Assembly: GCA_014642895.1 (NCBI GenBank)
Contig: BMJD01000001.1
Location: 186,001-250,000, forward strand
Origin: Lentibacillus populi
Lineage (GTDB): Bacteria; Bacillota; Bacilli; Bacillales; Amphibacillaceae
Length of the DNA stretch: 64,000 nt
Direction of reading: 5' to 3'
The notes beneath the pieces are model-generated. The model was not told the origin of the DNA, did no database searches, and saw only the letters and a list, made by a program, of their open reading frames with translations. The position numbers and the translations under genes were made by a program. Every line of letters starts with the position of its first letter. Position 1 is the stretch's first letter. Shown here piece after piece: positions 57,386 through 64,000 of the stretch.

Positions 57386-60025
57386 ATGAAACAATTAAAA
57401 TCAGAGCAGGTACGTAAGCTTTTCCTGGATTTCTTTAAAGAAAAAGGGCATCGTATTGAACCAAGTGCTTCATTAGTTCCAAAAAATGATCCAACATTAC
57501 TTTGGATCAATAGTGGAGTCGCAACATTAAAAAAATATTTTGATGGAAGTGTTATCCCGGATAATCCAAGAATTGTCAATGCACAAAAAGCAATCCGGAC
57601 AAATGATATTGAAAACGTAGGGTTTACCGCAAGACATCATACGTTTTTTGAGATGCTTGGCAATTTCTCCATTGGGGATTACTTTAAAAAAGAAGCAATC
57701 GAGTGGGCATGGGAATTTTTAACCGCTGAAAAATGGATTGGGTTTGACCCGGAATTACTATCGGTAACCGTCCATCCGGAAGATGATGAAGCTTACGATA
57801 TTTGGCTTCATGACATTAAACTTCCGAAAGAACGCATCATCCGTCTTGAGGAAAATTTTTGGGACATCGGCGAAGGACCGAGTGGACCGAATACCGAGAT
57901 TTTCTATGATCGCGGAGAAAAGTACGGGAACGATCCAAGCGATCCTGAATTATATCCAGGCGGGGAAAATGACCGTTATTTGGAGGTTTGGAACTTGGTA
58001 TTTTCCCAGTTTAATCATAATCCTGATGATACGTACACACCGCTTCCTAAAAAGAATATCGATACTGGAATGGGTCTGGAGCGGATGGTTTCCGTTATCC
58101 AGGACGCACCAACAAACTTTGAAACGGATTTGTTTATGCCGATTATAAACAAGATTGAAGAGCTGGCCAACATTCCATATGGCAAAGCCGAAGCAAGTGA
58201 TACGGCTTATAAAGTTATTGCCGATCACATTCGGACAGTTGCTTTTGCAATCGGGGATAATGCTTTGCCATCCAATGAAGGAAGAGGATATGTTTTACGT
58301 CGATTGTTAAGAAGAGCAGTCCGGTTTGCCAAACAAATTGGCATTGATAAACCATTTATGTACAAGCTAGTAGCGACGGTCGGAAAAATTATGAAGGACT
58401 TCTATCCGGAGGTTTTACAACAAAAGGACTATATTGAGACAGTCATTAAAACGGAGGAAGAACGTTTTCACGAAACATTGCACGATGGCTTGGAAATCTT
58501 GACTGCCATTATACAAAATGAAAAGGAAAATGGCAGTACCGTATTTCCAGGTAAAGAAGTGTTCCGATTGTATGACACGTACGGCTTTCCTAAGGAACTA
58601 ACCGAAGAGTACGTGGAAGAAGAAGGATTCACGATTGATGAAGCCGGTTTTCAGGAGGAAATGGACGGACAACGGGAACGGGCACGAAACGCCAGGCAAA
58701 AGGCAGATTCGATGCAAGTGCAGGATGAGATGTTAAGTAAAATAGATGCGGAAAGTGAATTTGTCGGATATGATCGATTAGCAACAGAAACGACGATCGA
58801 AACGATGATAAATGGAAATGCATTGATTGATACCGCAAAATCCGGCGAGAAAATCATGCTGTTTTTAAGAGAAACCCCTTTTTATGCGGAAAGTGGCGGA
58901 CAGATAGCTGATAAGGGTTGGATTTATTCGGATCACGGCACGGCCTTTGTTGAGAATGTACAAAAAGCACCAAAAGGACAGCACCTTCATCGCGTTACGA
59001 TAAAGGATGGAGAATTCTGCACAGGGGATAAGGTAAAGGCTGTAGTCGATACCGAGTTCCGCAACATGATTGTCAAAAATCATACCGCGACACATTTGCT
59101 GCACCAAGCCTTGAAAGATGTACTTGGTGGTCATGTGAATCAAGCTGGATCACTTGTAACACCGGAGCGGCTAAGATTTGATTTTTCCCATTTTGGCGCA
59201 ATCAGTGAGGATGAACTGCAGAAGATTGAGCAAATCGTCAATGAGAAGGTATGGGAAGAGCTACAGGTCGTCGTCGATATTATGAAAATTTCTGAAGCAA
59301 AAGAAATGGGAGCAATGGCATTATTCGGTGAAAAATACGGTGATATCGTCCGCGTCGTCCAGGCGGGTGACTATAGCATCGAACTTTGTGGTGGCTGTCA
59401 TGTTCGCAATACGGCAGAAATCGGGATGTTTAAAATTATTTCCGAAACAGGAATAGGTGCAGGGACACGGCGAATCGAGGCGGTAACAAGCAAGTATGCC
59501 TATTACTTTACAAAACAAAAGCTAACACTGCTGGATCATGCTGCACAGCTGTTAAAAACGACGGATGAAAAGATTCCTGAACGGATCGACGGATTGTATA
59601 AGGATATAAAAGCAATACAAAAAGAAAATGAATCATTAAGCTCGAAATTATCAAACATGGAAGCTTCGTCAATACTGGATAAGGTAGAAGAAGTGGAAGG
59701 AATTTCGCTACTAGCACAAAAGGTCAGTGTGAAGGACATGAATCAGCTGCGCAATATGGTTGACGATTTGAAGCAAAAGCTTGGCTCAGGAGTTATTTTA
59801 CTTGCAGCTGAAAATAAACAAAAGGTACAATTGGCAGCAGGTGTTTCCAAAGATTTAATCGAAAGCGGGTTACATGCAGGAAACTTGATTAAACAGGCAG
59901 CAAAGGCTTGCGGCGGTGGTGGTGGCGGACGCCCCGACATGGCCCAGGCTGGCGGAAAAGATCCGCAAAAAATCGCTGATGCATTACAAACTGCAGCACG
60001 ATATATTAGCGAAAATGTACAATAG
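57386..60025 (+). CDS. alaS: Alanyl-tRNA synthetase
   Basis: AlaRS charges tRNA-Ala and edits serine and glycine. The ATG at 57386 ([17 protein letters not shown]) follows GGAGGAAAG; the frame is open back to 57302 but that part is the T-box terminator. The 879-residue protein has the class II core ([31 protein letters not shown]). The editing domain has [11 protein letters not shown] with its zinc ligands completed by [14 protein letters not shown] coiled coil and the glycine-rich C-Ala domain ([16 protein letters not shown]) follow. Confidence 0.98.
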   Translation: MKQLKSEQVRKLFLDFFKEKGHRIEPSASLVPKNDPTLLWINSGVATLKKYFDGSVIPDNPRIVNAQKAIRTNDIENVGFTARHHTFFEMLGNFSIGDYFKKEAIEWAWEFLTAEKWIGFDPELLSVTVHPEDDEAYDIWLHDIKLPKERIIRLEENFWDIGEGPSGPNTEIFYDRGEKYGNDPSDPELYPGGENDRYLEVWNLVFSQFNHNPDDTYTPLPKKNIDTGMGLERMVSVIQDAPTNFETDLFMPIINKIEELANIPYGKAEASDTAYKVIADHIRTVAFAIGDNALPSNEGRGYVLRRLLRRAVRFAKQIGIDKPFMYKLVATVGKIMKDFYPEVLQQKDYIETVIKTEEERFHETLHDGLEILTAIIQNEKENGSTVFPGKEVFRLYDTYGFPKELTEEYVEEEGFTIDEAGFQEEMDGQRERARNARQKADSMQVQDEMLSKIDAESEFVGYDRLATETTIETMINGNALIDTAKSGEKIMLFLRETPFYAESGGQIADKGWIYSDHGTAFVENVQKAPKGQHLHRVTIKDGEFCTGDKVKAVVDTEFRNMIVKNHTATHLLHQALKDVLGGHVNQAGSLVTPERLRFDFSHFGAISEDELQKIEQIVNEKVWEELQVVVDIMKISEAKEMGAMALFGEKYGDIVRVVQAGDYSIELCGGCHVRNTAEIGMFKIISETGIGAGTRRIEAVTSKYAYYFTKQKLTLLDHAAQLLKTTDEKIPERIDGLYKDIKAIQKENESLSSKLSNMEASSILDKVEEVEGISLLAQKVSVKDMNQLRNMVDDLKQKLGSGVILLAAENKQKVQLAAGVSKDLIESGLHAGNLIKQAAKACGGGGGGRPDMAQAGGKDPQKIADALQTAARYISENVQ

Positions 60026-60122
60026 GTAAACATCCCGTCTTCAATCTGTTAAAAAAGATATATTATTAACCGCAAACATGTTAGAATAATGATTAAGGTA
60101 AAACATGGAACGAGGTGTCACT

Positions 60123-60392
60123 ATGAGCTCTATTGATAAAACGATGAAGTTTAATTTTTCGGAAGAACCATTTGATCAGGATATTAAAGAGATTTTGCTG
60201 ACGGTTCATGGAGCACTGAAAGAAAAAGGGTATAATCCGATTAATCAAATTGTTGGTTATTTATTGTCCGGTGACCCTGCGTATATACCAAGGTATAACG
60301 ATGCGCGAAATTTGATCCGAAAAGTCGAGCGCGATGAAGTAATTGAAGAATTGGTTAAATTTTATTTGGAACAGCATCAAGAGGCTGAATAG
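60123..60392 (+). CDS. ireB: IreB family regulatory phosphoprotein
   Basis: IreB of Enterococcus is a substrate of the Ser/Thr kinase IreK and lowers cephalosporin resistance; the family (UPF0297, YrzL in B. subtilis) is common in Firmicutes. The 89-residue protein starts at the ATG at 60123 after [23 protein letters not shown]. The N-terminal threonine is the phosphorylation region in IreB. It is directly followed by ruvX with no gap. Confidence 0.93.
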   Translation: MSSIDKTMKFNFSEEPFDQDIKEILLTVHGALKEKGYNPINQIVGYLLSGDPAYIPRYNDARNLIRKVERDEVIEELVKFYLEQHQEAE

Positions 60393-60809
60393 ATGAAAAT
60401 GATCGGCTTGGATGTCGGCTCCAAAACAATTGGTGTTGCTGTTAGCGATGCTTTCGGCTGGACAGCACAGGGATTGACTACGATTAGATGGAATGAAGAG
60501 GACATTGATTCAGCAGACGAGGAACTGGGCGCTATCATCCGTGAACATGAGGTTAATAAGGCAGTTATCGGATTGCCGAAAAATATGAATGGTACAATTG
60601 GTGAACGCGGAAAAGCATCTGAACTGTATGCAAAGCATGTTGAGAAGGTTCACCAAATACCTGCTGTGCTTTGGGACGAACGATTAACAACGATTGCTGC
60701 TGAGCGTGTGCTGCTGGAAGCAGATGTAAGCCGGAAAAAACGTAAGAAAGTAATCGATAAAATGGCTGCAGTAATGATTTTACAAGGGTATCTTGATCAA
60801 AGTAAATAA
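60393..60809 (+). CDS. ruvX: Pre-16S rRNA nuclease / Holliday junction resolvase-like YqgF
   Basis: YqgF (RuvX, YrrK) is an RNase H-fold nuclease implicated in 16S rRNA 5' end maturation. The 138-residue protein has the motif [17 protein letters not shown], then [13 protein letters not shown] and [14 protein letters not shown], which supply the acidic metal ligands. The ATG is the base after the ireB stop, so translation is probably coupled. Confidence 0.95.
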   Translation: MKMIGLDVGSKTIGVAVSDAFGWTAQGLTTIRWNEEDIDSADEELGAIIREHEVNKAVIGLPKNMNGTIGERGKASELYAKHVEKVHQIPAVLWDERLTTIAAERVLLEADVSRKKRKKVIDKMAAVMILQGYLDQSK

Positions 60810-60820
60810 GGAGGGAAGAC

Positions 60821-61108
60821 ATGGCGCTGGAAGAAAAGGAACGAATTATTATTCCTGATGAAAACGGGGAAGAACACTTATTTGAAGTATTGTTCACTTT
60901 TGACGTTGATCAAACGAATCAATCCTATATTGCTGTTGTACCCGTTGAACAAAAAGATGATGATGAAGTGGAAGTATATGCATTTCGCTACGAAGAAAAG
61001 GATACTGACGAAAATGACCTGTCACTTTTTCCTATCGATTCTGATGAAGAATGGGATATGGTCGAGGAAATGCTGAATACATTGGCGGACGAAGAGGATG
61101 ATCAATAG
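60821..61108 (+). CDS. DUF1292 family acidic protein
   Basis: The 95-residue acidic protein has the DUF1292 pattern IIIPDENGEEHLFEVLFTF, then EVEVYAFRYEEKD and DSDEEWDMVEEMLNTL. It is YrzB in B. subtilis. The function is unknown. AAGGAGGGA precedes the ATG. It closes the ireB-ruvX-yrzB operon that is constant in Firmicutes. Confidence 0.92.
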   Translation: MALEEKERIIIPDENGEEHLFEVLFTFDVDQTNQSYIAVVPVEQKDDDEVEVYAFRYEEKDTDENDLSLFPIDSDEEWDMVEEMLNTLADEEDDQ

Positions 61109-61116
61109 TAATTACA

Positions 61117-61150
61117 AGAGCTGATGTTTTAGAAAAAGACATCAGCTTTT
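61117..61150 (+). terminator. Terminator after the DUF1292 gene
   Basis: AGCTGATGT at 61119-61127 pairs with ACATCAGCT at 61139-61147, followed by Ts. Confidence 0.75.
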
Positions 61151-61247
61151 CTATGCTTTCCCTTTTACTTTTGCCATTTTTTATCGAATCATGGCATATT
61201 TATATTTTTTTTAGTATAATATACCGGATGGGAAAGGGGGATACTGT

Positions 61248-62366
61248 ATGTTCAGGAAAAAGAATAATGGTAAATATTCGGACAAGCTGATGGAACGCAG
61301 TGAAGAAGCGAGGACAGTCCGAAAAATCGTCGCCATAATTATTATCGCGATTGTTCTTATCCTTCTAGTCGGTGGTATCTCAGGGTATATGTATGTTAAA
61401 TCAGCATTGAAACCGGTTAATCCAGATAGTGAAAAAGAAGTTAAGGTGCAAATTCCAATGGGTTCTTCCACTTCCGATATTGCATCGATACTTGAGGATA
61501 AAGGAATAATTAAAGATGCACGTGTATTCCGCTTTTACATAAAGTTTCAAAATGAATCAGATTTTCAGGCAGGGGATTATACTTTTTCGCCATCCATGAC
61601 ATTGGATGGTATTATAGAGTCATTAAAAAAAGGAAAAGTATTGAAAGAGGCAATTTATACAGTTACGATTCCAGAGGGGAAAACAATTGATCAAATTGCC
61701 GACATTTATGCTAAAAAACTGCCGATTTCTAAGAAAGATTTTCTAAAAAAAGTAAATGATCCCGACTATGTCAATCAATTAATCGATTTATATCCAGAGG
61801 TACTATCAGAGAAAATTTTGGACCCGGATATTCGAACACCTTTGGAAGGCTATTTATTTGCAGCAACCTATAATTTTTATGATGAGGAGCCAACTATCGA
61901 CTCCGTTGTGCAAAAAATGCTGAAAACAACTGTCAAAGCTGTTTCACCTTATTTAAATGAAATTTCCGAGCAAGATTTTACCGTTCATCAAGCAATTACG
62001 ATGGCGTCATTGGTGGAAAACGAGGCCCGAACAGAGGAGCAGCGAAAAAAAATTGCCGGGGTTTTCTATAACCGGTTAGATGCTGGAATGCCTCTGCAAA
62101 CAGATCCGACTGTTTTATATGCACTTGGTAAACATAAGGATAAAGTATTACTGAAGGATCTGGAAGTTGAATCACCATATAACACGTATTATGTTGACAC
62201 ATTACCGATTGGTCCGATATCGAATTTTGCTGAAAGTTCATTAAAGGCTGCACTGGAACCAGAAAAATCGGATTATAAATATTTTTTGCATGATGGTAAC
62301 GGACATATTTATTACGCTAAGACGCATGAAGAACATTTACAATTAAAAGAGAAATATATTAAGTAA
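61248..62366 (+). CDS. mltG: Endolytic transglycosylase MltG
   Basis: MltG is a membrane-bound lytic transglycosylase that cuts growing glycan strands. The 372-residue protein has a basic cytoplasmic N-terminus, one membrane helix at about residues 27-49 and a LysM-like region (IPEGKTIDQIADIYAKKL). The YceG catalytic domain has the glutamate in MASLVENEARTEEQRKKIAG and then NRLDAGMPLQTDPTVLYA and PYNTY. AAAGGGGG precedes the ATG. The B. subtilis name is yrrL. Confidence 0.96.
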   Translation: MFRKKNNGKYSDKLMERSEEARTVRKIVAIIIIAIVLILLVGGISGYMYVKSALKPVNPDSEKEVKVQIPMGSSTSDIASILEDKGIIKDARVFRFYIKFQNESDFQAGDYTFSPSMTLDGIIESLKKGKVLKEAIYTVTIPEGKTIDQIADIYAKKLPISKKDFLKKVNDPDYVNQLIDLYPEVLSEKILDPDIRTPLEGYLFAATYNFYDEEPTIDSVVQKMLKTTVKAVSPYLNEISEQDFTVHQAITMASLVENEARTEEQRKKIAGVFYNRLDAGMPLQTDPTVLYALGKHKDKVLLKDLEVESPYNTYYVDTLPIGPISNFAESSLKAALEPEKSDYKYFLHDGNGHIYYAKTHEEHLQLKEKYIK

Positions 62367-62425
62367 AACTTCATTAGAGCGGGCCAATCGGGGCAGAGAG
62401 AAAGATACCAAGGAAATACCATACA

Positions 62426-62466
62426 GCGGAAGTGTGAACCCGGATTTCACATTTCCTGTTTTTTTA
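62426..62466 (+). terminator. Terminator after mltG
   Basis: An 11-bp stem (62428-62438 with 62446-62456) is followed by TGTTTTTTT. Confidence 0.8.
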
Positions 62467-62473
62467 CTGATAG

Positions 62474-62688
62474 AGGATGTTCAAAAAGTCACCAAATGAT
62501 AAGCGGCGAATCGTGTCGTTGGCAGTGAAGGATCTTCTGCTAAAACCGCCCACGACAATCGCCAACAGCAGAAGTCAGCACTTCCTGTGCAAGCCCGCTC
62601 CTCATGTACCTTTTTATGTACACTCCGGTGCCGGGAGCTACGCCGCCTCGACCTTCAAGACTCAGGTTCGGCGACTTTTTGAACACGC
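62474..62688 (+). mobile_element. Element B (MITE-like), long form, 215 bp with 8-bp target duplication
   Basis: The ends AGGATGTTCAAAAAGTCACC and GGCGACTTTTTGAACACGC give an inverted repeat with the shared core TGTTCAAAAAGTC(A/G)CC. The octamer ACTGATAG stands on both sides (62466-62473 and 62689-62696). The interior matches the copy at 49484 apart from an extra 30-base piece around CATGTACCTTTTTATGTACA. There is no transposase, so it is non-autonomous. Confidence 0.85.
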
Positions 62689-62707
62689 ACTGATAGTAAT
62701 TTATTAA

Positions 62708-62764
62708 CAGGAATGGCGATGCCAGCTCCAGCGCTCAGCGGCTAGTGTGCTTTTCCTGCTTGGA
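62708..62764 (-). repeat. Dispersed repeat element A, remnant
   Basis: On the minus strand it reads CACTAGCCGCTGAGCGCTGG then AGCTGGCATCGCC, the conserved 3' block of element A with two or three changes. It lies next to element B and upstream of trmR. Confidence 0.65.
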
Positions 62765-62778
62765 AACGAGGGTTTGGA

Positions 62779-63417
62779 ATGATAAATGAGAACCTGACCA
62801 ACTATTTAATACAATTATTACCTGCTCAAGAAAATTGGGTGGTCGAATTGGAACGGCAGGCAACAGAGGAGCATGTTCCGATCATGGATCCGGTTAGCAT
62901 GCACTTATTAACACAAATTATCCGGATACAAAAGCCAGAACGGATTCTGGAAATTGGAACCGCTATTGGCTATTCCGCATTACGGATGCTCCAAGCTAAT
63001 TCTAAGGCAACGGTTGTTACAATCGAACGGGATTGGTCCCGTTATCAAAAGGCAATTGCCAATATAAAAAAATTGGAAAAACAGGATAAAATAGACGTTA
63101 TTTTTGGAGATGCACTTGAAACAGCAGAGAATATAACAGCGAAAGGTCCATTTGATTTGTTGTTTATTGATGCTGCTAAAGGACAATACGAACGCTTTTT
63201 TACGTTATACAGTCAAACAGTTGCAAAAGGTGGCCTAATTATTACTGATAATGTATTATTTAAAGGGTATGTCGAAGAACCAAGCAAAGAACATCCCAGG
63301 TTTACAAAGCTTGGCCAGAAAATACGGCATTACAATGATTGGCTAATCAAAAATCCCGATTATATGACATCCATTGTTCCGATTGGTGATGGAGTTGCCA
63401 TTAGCATTAAAAAATAG
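62779..63417 (+). CDS. trmR: tRNA 5-hydroxyuridine methyltransferase TrmR (class I SAM O-methyltransferase)
   Basis: TrmR (YrrM) methylates 5-hydroxyuridine at position 34 to 5-methoxyuridine in B. subtilis. The 212-residue protein has the SAM motifs RILEIGTAIGYSALRML, VVTIERDWSRYQKA and DLLFIDAAKGQYERFF. ITDNVLFKG is the metal-binding segment of this O-methyltransferase family. GAGGG precedes the ATG. The U32 peptidase genes yrrN and yrrO that follow in B. subtilis are missing; udk is directly next. Confidence 0.88.
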   Translation: MINENLTNYLIQLLPAQENWVVELERQATEEHVPIMDPVSMHLLTQIIRIQKPERILEIGTAIGYSALRMLQANSKATVVTIERDWSRYQKAIANIKKLEKQDKIDVIFGDALETAENITAKGPFDLLFIDAAKGQYERFFTLYSQTVAKGGLIITDNVLFKGYVEEPSKEHPRFTKLGQKIRHYNDWLIKNPDYMTSIVPIGDGVAISIKK

Positions 63418-63436
63418 GAAGGGAGCATGTTAATCC

Positions 63437-64000
63437 ATGCGTGAAAGACCAGTTGTTATCGGGGTTGCCGGGGGGAGCGGCAGCGGGAAAACCACTGTAA
63501 CCCGTTCCATTTGCCAGCGCTTTTCCGATAAAACAATACTTGTTATTGAGCAGGATTATTATTATAAAGATCAAAGCCATCTGCCGTTCGAGGAACGTTT
63601 AAACACAAATTATGATCATCCGCTCGCATTTGATAATGACCTGCTTATTCAGCATATACACGATTTAATGAAGCAAAAGCCGATTGAAAAGCCTGTATAT
63701 GATTACAAGCTCCATACCCGGTCCAATAAGGTAATACCGGTAGAACCGAAAGAAGTTATTATTTTAGAAGGTATTTTGATACTGGAAGATCCACGGTTGA
63801 TTGACTTGATGGATATCAAAGTATTTGTTGATACAGATGCCGATGTCCGGATTATTCGTCGTCTCCTAAGGGATATTAAGGAACGGGGGCGAACACTGGA
63901 TTCCGTTATTGATCAATATATTAACAACGTAAGACCGATGCATTTGCAATTTGTTGAGCCAACAAAGCGCTATGCTGACATTATTATTCCAGAGGGTGGC
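63437..64000 (+). CDS. udk: Uridine kinase (3' truncated by the window)
   Basis: Udk phosphorylates uridine and cytidine in pyrimidine salvage. The frame is open from the ATG at 63437 to the window edge, giving 188 residues of about 210. It starts [20 protein letters not shown] with the P-loop. [39 protein letters not shown] and [20 protein letters not shown] follow. The ribosome site GGAAGGGAG is 11 bases away, and a six-codon frame (ATG at 63427, TGA at 63442-63444) overlaps the start. The end lies beyond the window. Confidence 0.96.
   Translation, partial: MRERPVVIGVAGGSGSGKTTVTRSICQRFSDKTILVIEQDYYYKDQSHLPFEERLNTNYDHPLAFDNDLLIQHIHDLMKQKPIEKPVYDYKLHTRSNKVIPVEPKEVIILEGILILEDPRLIDLMDIKVFVDTDADVRIIRRLLRDIKERGRTLDSVIDQYINNVRPMHLQFVEPTKRYADIIIPEGG

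Noticed and set aside
62477-62707. 76-residue frame similar to one at 49487-49672
   Set aside because: Both are translations of element B; the similarity is at the DNA level and the frames end in different places.

Overview
This window is a chromosomal segment of a low-GC, endospore-forming member of the Bacillaceae. Gene content and order follow the valS to udk block of Bacillus subtilis almost step by step. The style of the proteins and the type of dispersed repeats suggest a relative in the Oceanobacillus/Virgibacillus/Lentibacillus group; that placement is inference. Spore formation is indicated by spoIIB, spoIVFA/spoIVFB, spo0B, safA, spoVB, an rsfA-type regulator and a YhcN-type lipoprotein. 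I see no prophage, CRISPR array, rRNA, tRNA or transposase gene.

Layout: 1-5.9 kb holds the end of a probable spore-coat kinase-like gene, a small membrane-protein gene, valS with its T-box leader, and two tandem ATP-grasp genes on the minus strand. 5.9-15.7 kb carries folC, spoIIB, radC, then the shape and division cluster mreBCD-minCD and the spoIVFA/spoIVFB pair for sigma-K activation. 15.7-21.9 kb is rplU-prp-rpmA with an L21 leader, then spo0B-obg, pheA, safA and a kinase-fold protein. 21.9-29.6 kb has nadE, a sporulation lipoprotein, yebC, ruvAB, queA-tgt-yajC and a membrane protein. 29.7-41.9 kb has an ArsB/NhaD-type transporter, spoVB, comN, secDF, a LapA-domain protein, recJ-apt, relA and dtd. 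41.9-47.1 kb has a cell-wall amidase, a 57-residue protein, the T-box-controlled hisS-aspS operon and a 6S RNA gene. 47.1-64 kb has rsfA-like, rarA, cymR with a cysteine desulfurase and mnmA, a TPR protein, recD2, an AI-2E-family membrane protein, T-box-controlled alaS, ireB-ruvX-DUF1292, mltG, trmR and a truncated udk.

Functional links: three aminoacyl-tRNA synthetase units (valS, hisS-aspS, alaS) sit behind T-box leaders. CymR, the cysteine desulfurase and MnmA form a sulfur-handling unit for tRNA 2-thiolation. Prp is encoded between rplU and rpmA and removes the N-terminal extension of L27, whose cleavage motif is visible here. SpoIVFA/SpoIVFB, Spo0B, SpoIIB, SafA and SpoVB cover stages from phosphorelay to coat assembly.

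Most genes are ordinary housekeeping genes. The unexplained structure lies between them. There are at least seven copies of a structured dispersed repeat (element A). Five copies of a MITE-like inverted repeat (element B) are present, one with a perfect 8-bp target duplication. Two copies of a GTCAGA-type palindrome (element C) occur, one inside the hisS T-box leader. The hisS-aspS T-box also shows overlapping Asp (GAC) and His (CAU) specifier codons.
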